Shown here: positions 7,502 to 16,490 of the stretch, piece after piece | Layout: every line of letters starts with the position of its first letter | How positions within the stretch are numbered: the stretch's first letter is position 1 | Assembly (NCBI GenBank): GCA_934122235.1 | Contig: CAKOWE010000020.1 | Span: 1 to 22,571 of the forward strand | Source: an uncultured Clostridia bacterium | GTDB lineage: Bacteria; Bacillota; Clostridia; TANB77; CAG-508 | Direction of reading: 5' to 3' | Length of the DNA stretch: 22,571 nt | The notes under the pieces: generated by a model | Seen by the model: only the letters and a program-made list of their open reading frames with translations | Databases searched by the model: none | Told to the model about the DNA's origin: nothing | Program-made: the position numbers and the translations under genes

Positions 7502-9152
7502 TTAACTAATTATATCTAATATTTGTCGTTCTAATTGTTTTATTTTATCAGTTAATTTTGAAACATCTTCATCTTGAGTATTTTCAGTTAATTTTTCTTC
7601 TTTTATTATAGACTCCATGTCATCTATTTCTTCTTTTAGTGCCTCTAATCTTTCTATTATTTCTAATCTTAAATATTTATATTTATCTTTTACTTCTGTT
7701 TTTGAAATCATTTCCGCATTTTGATTTAATAATTCATAAGTTTCTCCAAAACTAGGAATTGTTACTGGTATACTAGTTTCTTGTAGTATTTTATCTCTTA
7801 ATACTATCTGTCCTTCTGGCTCTCCATGTACTAAAAATATGTGTTTTGGTTTTTGAATAAATGAATATATAAAATTCATTAGCCATTCTTGATCCGCATG
7901 TCCTGAATATCCTTCTATATACTCTATTCTTGCATTTACAGCAATTTCTTCGCCAAATATTTTTACCTTTTTAGCTCCTTCTACTATACTTCTTCCTAAA
8001 GTACCTGGAGCCTGATAACCAACAAATAATATTGTACTATTAGGATTCCATAAATTATGTTTTAAGTGATGCTTTATTCTACCAACTTCGCACATTCCAC
8101 TTGCTGATATTATTATAGATGATTCATCGCTCTCATTTAAAGCTTTTGATTCTTCTACTGTTTTCGTAAATTTTAATCCAGGAAATTCCAAAGGATTATT
8201 TCCTTTTTGAATTCTTTCTTTAACCTCTTCTTCAAATAAATCCATATTATTTCTAAAAACTTCTGTTGCAGAAATTGCAAGTGGACTATCTACATACACA
8301 GGTGCTTTCATTAATTTTTCATATTGCTTGTAAAATTCTTCTGGTTGTCCTTCTGTATCTTTTAATTTATCTAGCTCAAATAATATCTCTTGAGTTCTAC
8401 CTACAGCAAATGAAGGTATTACAACTGTTCCTCCTTTATCTAATGTTTCAGCCACTATTTTCAAAAATAAAGTAGCTTTATCATCATTTCTTAAATGCAT
8501 CCTTCCACCATAAGTTGACTCCATTACCAAATAATCTGTGTCTTCAATCATTGTTGGAGAATCTAAAAGTGGTATATCATTATTTCCTATATCTCCTGTA
8601 AAAACAATTTTTTGTGTATTTCCGTTTTCTGTTATCCATATCTCAATTATTGCAGATCCCAACATATGTCCTGCATCGTTAAATCTTAACTTAATATTTT
8701 CATCTATATCTATTATTTCGTCATATTTAACTGGTACAAATAATTCCATACATTTTTCTGCTTCTTCTGCTGTATATAAAGGAGGTAACTCTTTTTTTCC
8801 TTCTCTTAATCTTTTTCTATTTTTCCACTCTATTTCAACTTCTTGTATATGTCCACTATCTGGTAACATTATTGAGCATAAATCACATGTTGCTTTAGTT
8901 GCAATTACTTTATTTCTATACCCCTCTTTATACAATTTTGGTATTCTTCCTGAATGATCTATATGTGCATGTGTTAATAGCATAAAATCTATATCTTGAA
9001 CATTAAATGCAAAATCAGCTTCATTTTGTAGTTCCTCTTTAGCCTGTCCTTGATACATTCCGACAATCTACTAAAAATTTTTTCCCTGCACCTTCTACTA
9101 AAAAGTTAGACCCAGTTACAGTTTTGGTTGCTCCTAAAAAAGTTACGTTCAT
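7502..9152 (-). CDS. MBL-fold beta-CASP RNase, frameshifted near its 5' end
   Basis: The protein belongs to the metallo-beta-lactamase/beta-CASP RNase family (YSH1/CPSF-like, COG1236 type). The longest open frame starts at ATG 9058 but lacks the family N-terminus. That N-terminus is encoded directly upstream in another frame: ATG at 9152, after a strong AAGGAGGT, reads MNVTFLGATKTVTGS through VDC and then shifts. Removing one base at about 9062 joins it to GMYQGQ and gives 549 residues. Other motifs are intact: THAHIDH (H61, H63, D65, H66 in the repaired numbering), GDIGNND, ESTYGGR, SFAVGRTQE, SASGMCEVGR and VHGEPEG. A coiled-coil tail is at about 505-549. The extra base may be a real mutation or a sequence error. 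The enzyme would process or degrade RNA in the cytoplasm. Confidence 0.87.
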
Positions 9153-9177
9153 ATATACCTCCTTAAAATCTTAAAAC

Positions 9178-10698
9178 TTATTTCATAAATAATCTAATTT
9201 TTTTGTTAATTCGAGCGGTTAGTCCCTCTATTGTATCATATTCTAATATCTTATCAATGTTTTCATTATCATATATTCTAAGTGTCATTTGATAATTTTC
9301 TGCTTTAAATAATAATTCTATATTTTCTAGTTCAACAATATTTGTATTCAAAATATTGATTATTACTTCATTATTAACTTTTTCATTGACACTAATTCTG
9401 TTTATAATATTCATTTTACAAGCTTTATTATATATCATTTTTTCTGTTTCATATATATCTTCTTGTAGTTCTTTAATATCTTTTATTTGAGTATTCTTGT
9501 ATGGCAAAAACTTGTAATATCTAATTTTATATATTATTGACATTATTTGCATTCTTGTTTCAGCTTTTTTTATTTCTATTTGCATACCTAATATAAATTT
9601 TTTTTGTAACTCCAAAATATATTCATATAATTCTTTTTTATTTTCTATTATATCTAATACATTTAAATTTTCGTTTATTTGCTCTTTTTCCTGAATATAT
9701 ACTTCTGGCAACATTTTTCTATTATATTTTTGCAGTTCGCATATTAATTCGACTCTTTCTTTTTGTATCTTATCTTCAAAATCACTCATGCTAAATATTT
9801 TGTCTTTGTCGCTTAGTTTTTCATTTGTTTTTATATATTCTTTCTTTAAAAGTGTTCCATTTACTAAGCATTTATCTATGTTTTTCAATCTAGTCTCTAC
9901 TTTTTTTCGCTTACTTGTAATGTCTTTTATATATTTATCATTATCTTGCATTTCATTTAATTCTTTTAAATTTTCTTCTTTTATTTTTTTAAACTTTTTA
10001 GTTTCGTTATTATGATTACTCAAATATAATATCAAAGCAATCCTATTTAACAATATATAAATATTTTTAGTTTCTTCTTTATTATATATTTCACTTAATT
10101 TTATTTTTATTTGTTCTTCATCCTTTAATTCACTGCCAATTAACATTAATATATTTTGAAATACTAAGTTATACTCTATACTTTCGATTTGTTTTTCTTC
10201 TATATGCCATGCCCAACCATCAAAATCTCTTATAACTTCTTTATTATTTATATTTTTTCCATTATCCAATAAATCACTTAGCGATACTCCTAATATTTCG
10301 TTTTTGAACTTATATTTATTATCAGACAATTTAAATATTGCATATAATAATACTTGTTCATTATATACAGATACTATCTTCTTCTCTTTTTTATTTACAA
10401 TACACTTTTCCTTGGTATTAGAAATCTCTGAGTAATTTTTATCTAAAGGTTTTATGAGTTCTATTTTTTCACAATCATTTTTTATAATTTCTATTATTTC
10501 TTCCACAAATTCATTTTTTGTTTTACTTAATCCTTTTACTGTTCGATAATCACTATATGAAACTTCTACTTTATATAACATTGAAAGAAGGAAATTTTTG
10601 GTATCACTTGAAAAGTTTTTGGTTTCTAATATTTCTTCTAGATAATTGTTATAATCTTTTATATTAAGTTTGCCAAATATATCTTCCTTCTTTGCCAT
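9178..10698 (-). CDS. Uncharacterised coiled-coil-rich protein between ftsK and the RNase gene
   Basis: I do not recognise this 506-residue protein. It has no signal peptide or membrane segment and is rich in Lys, Glu, Asn and Ile. Long charged helices, likely coiled coil, cover about 225-320 and 335-430. A conspicuous aromatic patch, DGWAWHIEEKQIES, lies at about 160-173 and is followed by a hydrophobic helix with VFQNILMLIG. The C-terminal 70 residues look like a small alpha/beta unit. AAAGGAAA precedes the start. The gene lies 24 bases below the ftsK-type gene and 25 bases above the RNase start, so it is very likely co-transcribed with both. A structural or nucleic-acid-linked role would fit the neighbours but is only inferred. 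Confidence 0.8.
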   Translation of the reverse strand: MAKKEDIFGKLNIKDYNNYLEEILETKNFSSDTKNFLLSMLYKVEVSYSDYRTVKGLSKTKNEFVEEIIEIIKNDCEKIELIKPLDKNYSEISNTKEKCIVNKKEKKIVSVYNEQVLLYAIFKLSDNKYKFKNEILGVSLSDLLDNGKNINNKEVIRDFDGWAWHIEEKQIESIEYNLVFQNILMLIGSELKDEEQIKIKLSEIYNKEETKNIYILLNRIALILYLSNHNNETKKFKKIKEENLKELNEMQDNDKYIKDITSKRKKVETRLKNIDKCLVNGTLLKKEYIKTNEKLSDKDKIFSMSDFEDKIQKERVELICELQKYNRKMLPEVYIQEKEQINENLNVLDIIENKKELYEYILELQKKFILGMQIEIKKAETRMQIMSIIYKIRYYKFLPYKNTQIKDIKELQEDIYETEKMIYNKACKMNIINRISVNEKVNNEVIINILNTNIVELENIELLFKAENYQMTLRIYDNENIDKILEYDTIEGLTARINKKIRLFMK

Positions 10699-10722
10699 AT
10701 TATTTTCCTTTCAATTTTTATT

Positions 10723-13041
10723 TTATCCTTCTTGAGTTTCAGGAGTTTTTGCCATTTTTAATTCTGCAAGCTGTTCTTTTGTTAGTAATACTTCTCTTGG
10801 TTTGCTTCCCTGATATCCTGATATAATTCCTCTTTGTTCCATTTGATCCATGATTCTTCCAGCTCTTGCATACCCTACTTTAAATCTTCTTTGAATAAAA
10901 GATGTTGACGCTTGTCTTGATTCTACAACCAAATCGATTGCTTCCATTAAAAATGGGTCCGTCTCGTCTTCATCATCTGCCTCAGCTAATTCTTTGTCAG
11001 TACTATTAGCTTTTTCAATTTTTTCTAATATATCATCACTGTATTTAGCTTCCCCATTAGACTTTAAAAATTCTACTATCTTCTCAACTTCTTTATCTGA
11101 TATAAACGCTCCTTGAATTCTTGTTGGTTTTGAGGCTCCAACAGGAGCAAATAGCATATCACCTTTTCCTAATAATTTTTCTGCTCCAACAGAATCTAAT
11201 ATTGTCCTTGAGTCCACTTGAGAAGATACTGCAAAAGCAATTCTTGATGGAATATTAGCTTTTATTATACCTGTAATTACATCTACTGATGGTCTTTGTG
11301 TAGCTATTACTAAATGCATTCCAGCCGCTCTTGCCATTTGAGCTAATCTACAAATTGCATCCTCTACATCTTTTGCTGCAACCATCATTAAATCAGCTAA
11401 CTCATCAATTATTATAACTATTTGTGGTAGTTTTTCTCCTCCACCTTCTTTTTCTAAAGCCTCATTATAACCTTTTATATCTCTAACACTCTTATCAGCA
11501 AACAATTTGTACCTATTAACCATTTCTTGTACAGCCCACGCAAGTGCTCCTGCTGCCTTTTTAGGATCTGTTACAACTGGTATTAATAAATGTGGTATTC
11601 CGTTATATACAGATAACTCTACTACTTTTGGATCAACCATAACAAGTTTTACTTCGCTTGGTTTTGCTTTATATATAATACTTGTTATTAATGTATTAAT
11701 ACATACACTCTTTCCTGAACCAGTAGAACCAGCAATTAATACATGTGGCATTTTAGCAATATCCGTAACTATTTCGTCTCCACTTACATCTTTTCCTAAA
11801 GCAAATGCTAATTTTGATTTTTCATTTGCAAATTTTTCTGTATCTATTATATCTCTCAAATGTACAATTTGTTTCTCTTTATTTGGTATTTCTATTCCTA
11901 CAGCTTGTTTACCTGGTATTGGTGCTTCTATTCTTATACTTTCTGCAGCTAAATTCAAAGCAATATCATCTGCTAAATTTGCTATTTTGCTAACTCTTAC
12001 TCCTTCTGCTGGTTTTAACTCATACCTTGTTATAGCAGGTCCAACAGATACCTTTTCCACTTTAGCAGCCACTCCAAAACTATATAATGTTTTATTTAGT
12101 TTTGTTGCAGTATCTGTTAATGATTTCTTTTGAGTTGTACTTTTATTTTCTCCTTCTTGCATCAAAGTTATTGGTGGAAATTCATACTTTTCATCTTCAA
12201 CTGTTAATGTATGTTCTAGCATTAATACTTGTTTTGTTTTATCCTCTTTTACTTGTTCTTCTTGCTTGAAGAAATTTTCTTCTGTGTCTTGTTTTCTACT
12301 GTTTGTGTTTTCAACTCCTAATGTATTAATATCATCTGGCCCATGTTCATATTTTTTTCTTTTTTCTTTCTTATCATTCATATTTATAGTTATTTGATTT
12401 TCTAATGGTTCTTCTTTTTCTAAAGGCATTTTAACTAAACGTTTTTCTCTTTTTTTCTCTTTTTCTTCTATATTTTCTTGTTTACTTCTTTGTCTATTTT
12501 CCTTAGTTTTTTCTACAGCTTCAGCCAACATTTCAGAAGGCTTTAAGCCTAGTACAAAAACCGCCATAGTTAATCCTATTCCTATTATTAGTATTATTGT
12601 ACATGGTATTCCTATTAAACTCACTAAAGGAGCTGCTAGCATAGTTCCATAAGCTCCTCCTCCTTTATTTTGTGTTCCTAATGTGTATCCCTTAGATACA
12701 ATATTCCAATATTCGCCATTTTTTAATGTTTCACTTGGCATTTGAATAATTGTCATAATAATTGCAACACAAGTTAATATTAATACTGTTTGCAAAAACT
12801 TTTTTACCATATATTCTTTATCTTCACATACAAGATAAATAGCTAATAAGAATAATGCCACAGGAACTAAGTATTTTATCCACCCTATAATTCCCCCAAG
12901 GAAGCTATTTAAAGTTTGTCCTATATTTCCTTGATTACCATATATTAATATTGCCGAAATAACACTAGAAATTATAAGTATTACTACTTCTACATCTATA
13001 CTTGCTACTTTATTTTTCTTCTTTGTTTTTCTTCTTGCCAT
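10723..13041 (-). CDS. ftsK: FtsK/SpoIIIE family DNA translocase
   Basis: This 772-residue protein has the standard layout. Four to five membrane segments lie within about 18-165, a charged linker at about 175-290, the translocase motor at about 300-660, and a winged-helix gamma domain at about 695-755. Walker A is GSTGSGKS at 438-445 and Walker B is IIIDELAD at 543-550. The gamma domain has the expected TSFIQRRFKVGYARAGRIMD block, which reads oriented chromosome signals. The protein pumps DNA through the division or sporulation septum. FtsK and SpoIIIE cannot be separated by sequence alone; the short linker fits SpoIIIE/SftA-type Firmicutes proteins. It heads the run of genes down to the cyclophilin and lies below a terminator at 13173-13226. 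Confidence 0.95.
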   Translation of the reverse strand: MARRKTKKKNKVASIDVEVVILIISSVISAILIYGNQGNIGQTLNSFLGGIIGWIKYLVPVALFLLAIYLVCEDKEYMVKKFLQTVLILTCVAIIMTIIQMPSETLKNGEYWNIVSKGYTLGTQNKGGGAYGTMLAAPLVSLIGIPCTIILIIGIGLTMAVFVLGLKPSEMLAEAVEKTKENRQRSKQENIEEKEKKREKRLVKMPLEKEEPLENQITINMNDKKEKRKKYEHGPDDINTLGVENTNSRKQDTEENFFKQEEQVKEDKTKQVLMLEHTLTVEDEKYEFPPITLMQEGENKSTTQKKSLTDTATKLNKTLYSFGVAAKVEKVSVGPAITRYELKPAEGVRVSKIANLADDIALNLAAESIRIEAPIPGKQAVGIEIPNKEKQIVHLRDIIDTEKFANEKSKLAFALGKDVSGDEIVTDIAKMPHVLIAGSTGSGKSVCINTLITSIIYKAKPSEVKLVMVDPKVVELSVYNGIPHLLIPVVTDPKKAAGALAWAVQEMVNRYKLFADKSVRDIKGYNEALEKEGGGEKLPQIVIIIDELADLMMVAAKDVEDAICRLAQMARAAGMHLVIATQRPSVDVITGIIKANIPSRIAFAVSSQVDSRTILDSVGAEKLLGKGDMLFAPVGASKPTRIQGAFISDKEVEKIVEFLKSNGEAKYSDDILEKIEKANSTDKELAEADDEDETDPFLMEAIDLVVESRQASTSFIQRRFKVGYARAGRIMDQMEQRGIISGYQGSKPREVLLTKEQLAELKMAKTPETQEG

Positions 13042-13172
13042 TTATTTCATTCCTTTCATTTCTTTTCTTAATAAAAAGAAGGTTATCTCATGTGCATATT
13101 ATTTTATATCAGCACAAATTGCTATAACTTATTCTTACTCGTTTTGAAAAAGCTTTTTATTTTTCTATAGTA

Positions 13173-13226
13173 TAAAAAATTAGGAATTTGGAAATCATAT
13201 TTGATTTTTGTGACTTCCAAATTCCT
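13173..13226 (-). terminator. Rho-independent terminator after the rsmD gene pair
   Basis: A 12-bp perfect stem (AGGAATTTGGAA at 13182-13193 with TTCCAAATTCCT at 13215-13226) extends by further pairs inside a long loop. On the minus strand it is followed by AATTTTTTATA. It closes the rsmD unit just upstream of the ftsK-type gene. Confidence 0.85.
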
Positions 13227-13242
13227 GACTTCCAGAAAAAAA

Positions 13243-13734
13243 TTACTTTAATTCATTTCTATCTTTCTTAATTTTCTTTAATGTTTCCTCTAAAATTACT
13301 TGTGTCTCTGTAACAGTATTTGCTAACGTTTCTTCTACTTCTTGAACTCTAGCTTCTACTGTTTGTAATATATCATCAGCATATTCTTTTGTTCCTCTAT
13401 TTATTTCTCTAGCCATTTCGTTTGCAGTTTCTATTATTTGAGCTTTTTGTTCATATGCTTTTCTCGTTATTTCATGTTCATCTATCATTGCTATTATTCT
13501 ATTTTCTGCTTCTTTAACAATATCATTTGCTTCTTTTTGTGCTTCATCTAAAATTCTTGCTCTTTCTTCTTTTACCCACTTTGCTTGTTTTAATTCGTCA
13601 GGAAGTTTCAATCTTATTTCTTTTATTAATTCTAATATTTCTTCCTTGTCAACAATACCTTTGCTTGAAAATGGTACTGAACGACTTCTTTCTAGTATAT
13701 CCTCTAAAGTTTCTAATAATGTGAATATTTCCAT
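13243..13734 (-). CDS. Small coiled-coil protein downstream of rsmD (ATPase subunit B/H-like)
   Basis: This 163-residue protein has no membrane segment. A short N-terminal helix (about 1-30, METLEDILERSRSVP-like) is followed by an almost unbroken charged coiled coil from about 55 to 160, rich in Ala, Glu and Lys. Databases often name such proteins ATP synthase subunit B- or H-like because of the coiled coil, and DivIVA-like scaffolds are another possibility. True function is unknown. It begins four bases after the rsmD stop with AAAGGGG inside the end of rsmD, so the two are translated from one message. A terminator follows directly. Confidence 0.8.
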   Translation of the reverse strand: MEIFTLLETLEDILERSRSVPFSSKGIVDKEEILELIKEIRLKLPDELKQAKWVKEERARILDEAQKEANDIVKEAENRIIAMIDEHEITRKAYEQKAQIIETANEMAREINRGTKEYADDILQTVEARVQEVEETLANTVTETQVILEETLKKIKKDRNELK

Positions 13735-13738
13735 TGTT

Positions 13739-14299
13739 TTACCCCTTTCGACTTAAAAACATAAGCTTTACTCTGCCATATTTTCTTATATCATCTATAT
13801 TTATATTTATTGACTCTATTTGTTTAATTTCTCTTTCTTCATCATCTGTTTCTATTATTATTATTCCAGTCTTTAATAATAAATCTAAATCTAATATTCT
13901 CTTTAATGCGCCAATAGCAAAGTTGGTTCTGTATGGTGGGTCTAAAAATATTAAATCGAATTTCATGTTTTTATTTTTTAACATTTCTAAACTTTCTATA
14001 TAACTATTGTTCATGACAATTGTCTTATCATTCATTTTAGTTTTTTCTACATTTTGATTAATTATCTTTATCGCTTCTTTGTTGTTATCACATAGCACTG
14101 CTATATTAGCTCCTCTGCTCAATGATTCTAACCCCAATGCTCCACTTCCAGAAAATAAATCTAAAACTGTAGAATCTAAAATTTTATTTTGTATTATGCT
14201 AAACAACGGTTCTTTAACTCTATCTAATGTTGGTCTTGTATTTTCTCCAGATAAAGTTACTAACTTCGTTCCTCTAGCACTACCACTTATAATTCTCAT
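13739..14299 (-). CDS. rsmD: 16S rRNA (guanine(966)-N(2))-methyltransferase RsmD
   Basis: This 186-residue protein has the usual RsmD length. It starts MRIISGSARGTKL, has the RPTLDRVKE segment near residue 27, the SAM-binding motif LDLFSGSGALGLE at about 46-58, and the catalytic DPPY at about 120. It methylates G966 of 16S rRNA during 30S assembly. A promoter with TTGACA and TAAAAT spaced by 16 bases lies just upstream (14323-14350). In many Firmicutes coaD follows rsmD; here a coiled-coil gene takes that place and coaD is absent. Confidence 0.95.
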   Translation of the reverse strand: MRIISGSARGTKLVTLSGENTRPTLDRVKEPLFSIIQNKILDSTVLDLFSGSGALGLESLSRGANIAVLCDNNKEAIKIINQNVEKTKMNDKTIVMNNSYIESLEMLKNKNMKFDLIFLDPPYRTNFAIGALKRILDLDLLLKTGIIIIETDDEEREIKQIESININIDDIRKYGRVKLMFLSRKG

Positions 14300-14322
14300 A
14301 CATGTCCTCTTTTAATATATAT

Positions 14323-14350
14323 ATTTTATTCTATATATTATATATGTCAA
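14323..14350 (-). promoter_or_regulatory. SigmaA-type promoter for rsmD
   Basis: On the minus strand a consensus TTGACA (14345-14350) and TAAAAT (14323-14328) are separated by 16 bases. Transcription would start near 14316, giving a leader of under 20 bases with AAAGAGG before the rsmD ATG. Confidence 0.7.
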
Positions 14351-14486
14351 TATTCTTAACATAATTGTAACAAATATATAATATTGCTGTAATAAAATTA
14401 CATTAGTATTATATATTATTATTTATCATTTTTCAATAGTATCAAGCATTTTAATAGCTACCATAAAGTATTTTTTGACTTTTTAT

Positions 14487-15203
14487 TTACATTATATATT
14501 CTTTTATTGAATTATAATAATTTTTTTCTAATATTAATCTTGATATTTGAAACTTTCCCTCTATTATTGTAAGTATCTTATTTACATATTCTTGGCTCAT
14601 CTTTTCTTCTGTCGAATCAATAAATTCACCAGTTATAGCATTATATTTTCCTTTATCTGTAATAAAACTTCTATTAGAAAAAATTACTAAAGGTTCAGTA
14701 TTGGATAATATATCTCTTCCCATTAACAATCTTGAATCATATTCTATTCCAAACAAATTTAATACTGTTGGTAATATATCTAAACTACTTCCTATTTTTT
14801 CTACCTCTATTGGTTCATCCATCGAAGCACTCCAAATTATCAACGGCATATTATATTTTTCAAAAGTATCATCCCTATTGTATGTAGATAATTCATTAAT
14901 TTCATTTAATTCTAATCCATACGGATAATGATCTCCACTAATAACAATTACCGTATTTTCTAGCAAACCTTTTTCGTTTAACTTCTCCACTAATTGTTCA
15001 ACAGCTCTATCTAATTCTATTTGAGTAGCAAGGTAGGCTTTTGCTCTATGAGAGTATGGTAAGTCTTTTACTAAACTCCAGTTCTTATTAGCAATATAAT
15101 TTCCTTCAGTTGTATAATTTAGATGTCCACTCACAGTCATGTAATATGCTAAAAAGCTATCATTATTTATATAATCATCCATTGTTACTTGCATCATTTC
15201 CAA
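14487..15203 (-). CDS. LtaS-like phosphoglycerol transferase, C-terminal half after in-frame TGA
   Basis: This is the C-terminal 238 residues of the sulfatase-fold domain of an LtaS/MdoB-like enzyme. It carries the metal and substrate ligands TVSGH (H442 of the joined protein) and SGDHYPY (D506, H507), plus the GRDIL segment. It lies in exactly the same frame as the upstream half, separated only by a TGA (15216-15218) and four codons. Translation from the TTG at 15203 is possible but no ribosome binding site precedes it, and this part lacks the membrane anchor, the nucleophile and the first metal ligand. It would not work alone. No clear terminator follows; the next 187 bases hold only the rsmD promoter. 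Confidence 0.85.
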   Translation of the reverse strand: MEMMQVTMDDYINNDSFLAYYMTVSGHLNYTTEGNYIANKNWSLVKDLPYSHRAKAYLATQIELDRAVEQLVEKLNEKGLLENTVIVISGDHYPYGLELNEINELSTYNRDDTFEKYNMPLIIWSASMDEPIEVEKIGSSLDILPTVLNLFGIEYDSRLLMGRDILSNTEPLVIFSNRSFITDKGKYNAITGEFIDSTEEKMSQEYVNKILTIIEGKFQISRLILEKNYYNSIKEYIM

Positions 15204-15215
15204 ATCGCTATTTGG

Positions 15216-15218
15216 TCA
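15216..15218 (-). other. In-frame TGA at an expected Trp position in the LtaS-like gene
   Basis: The reading is CSR, TGA, PNSDLEMM with no frame change on either side. In related clostridial LtaS-like proteins this place usually reads W-P-x-S-D, so TGG to TGA by a single base change is the simplest explanation. This is recalled family knowledge, not an alignment done here. A nonsense mutation, a sequence error, or UGA read-through by tRNA-Trp are all possible. Confidence 0.75.
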
Positions 15219-16448
15219 TCTTGAACAGTTCATTCTCTTTTCGAGTCCCGTATATCTAGCAAGATATGAATCATATCCCATTGCTTTCATGTATTTATCT
15301 CTATCATAGTAACTAGCTGTATGATTATGATAAGCATTCGTAGTATAACCTAGTTTTTTAAACACATTTGCATACGAATAAGGCATGTAATTATTTTGTA
15401 CCGCCGACATACTCCATACTCCTTCTTTTGGTATTAAAGAAGTATCTGTTATGTATTCACCATCTGCAGTGCTAACAGGATATAGAGGTGTATAAAAGTT
15501 TTTAAATATAAATCCCTCATTGGCTAGTTTATACAACGTTGGAGTAACATCTTCTCTTATTCCTATATTTGAAAAAGCTTCCGCTACTATTACAATCAAA
15601 TTTTTCCCCGCAAACATTCCTGTATATTCATTTTTTTCGCTAGGTACTTGTACAGCCATATACCTATCTATAATTGCCAGAGTTGAATTTGTTTTGCTTT
15701 GTGATATCGCATCAAAATCTATATTCAATTTATTATATTCTGTTTCTTTACTCAGTTCTTCTATAGGCTGTTCTGTAATCTGATTTATAACCAAGGTTAC
15801 ATTGTCGCTATCTTTGTTCAACACTAATCTTTCGAAATCTAACCTCATAGTCGTACAAATACCCAATTTTTTAGCAGTTATTAATAAAGAACTAGAATTA
15901 TAATAAACATTTTTTATCGAATATATATCGTTTGATTTATTAAGTGTTATGCTTAGAACAGCAATTACTTGCATCAAAACGAAAGTGCCAATTTTAATAA
16001 GTTTTTCTTTTATATTGCTTTTAATAAAACTTATTTTTTTAAATTTATGCAAGAAAATTAGAAAAACAATAGGCAATACCAAAAGCATTATACTTAATAT
16101 ATTATTTTTTACAGTTTCTAATATTGTTTCATAGAACTGAAAAACTTGCTTCCCATTTGAAAAAGAATATACAGATATTATAGATTGATAAATTTTATTA
16201 TAAACCACATGTGAACAAAACAATATGCAAAAAACTATGGTTATTATGTATGTTAAGACTTTATTAATTTTTTCATCAAAACAGCTTGTTACCATATCAA
16301 GCAATATTCCTATTGGTATTGAAAGTAATATAATTATAATTATTGTTTCTGGAATTTGTTTAAATATAAATACAGAAAAAATAACTTCTTCATATATTAC
16401 TAGCAATACAAAAAATATTGTCTTTTTTAATTTATCTAATAATACCAT
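15216..16448 (-). CDS. LtaS-like phosphoglycerol transferase, N-terminal half ending at TGA
   Basis: This 410-residue part has about five membrane segments (between about 10 and 170) and the first half of an extracellular sulfatase-fold domain. Visible active-site parts are the metal ligand E290 in IVAEAF and the probable nucleophile T327 in VSTADGE. Enzymes of this family transfer glycerol phosphate from phosphatidylglycerol to build lipoteichoic acid or decorate glycans. With the downstream half the protein would be 653 residues, the normal size. Alone it lacks the remaining metal ligands. AAAGGA lies upstream of the ATG. It follows the polysaccharide deacetylase by 42 bases, so both are probably one envelope operon. 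Confidence 0.88.
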   Translation of the reverse strand: MVLLDKLKKTIFFVLLVIYEEVIFSVFIFKQIPETIIIIILLSIPIGILLDMVTSCFDEKINKVLTYIITIVFCILFCSHVVYNKIYQSIISVYSFSNGKQVFQFYETILETVKNNILSIMLLVLPIVFLIFLHKFKKISFIKSNIKEKLIKIGTFVLMQVIAVLSITLNKSNDIYSIKNVYYNSSSLLITAKKLGICTTMRLDFERLVLNKDSDNVTLVINQITEQPIEELSKETEYNKLNIDFDAISQSKTNSTLAIIDRYMAVQVPSEKNEYTGMFAGKNLIVIVAEAFSNIGIREDVTPTLYKLANEGFIFKNFYTPLYPVSTADGEYITDTSLIPKEGVWSMSAVQNNYMPYSYANVFKKLGYTTNAYHNHTASYYDRDKYMKAMGYDSYLARYTGLEKRMNCSR

Positions 16449-16490
16449 AAATATATCCTTTCATTATTTTGAGGTAATACCTATATAGAT

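Noticed and set aside
15216..15218. Selenocysteine at the TGA of the LtaS-like gene
   Set aside because: The family has no selenoprotein history, the position fits Trp rather than Cys, and no clear SECIS-like hairpin is seen just after the TGA.
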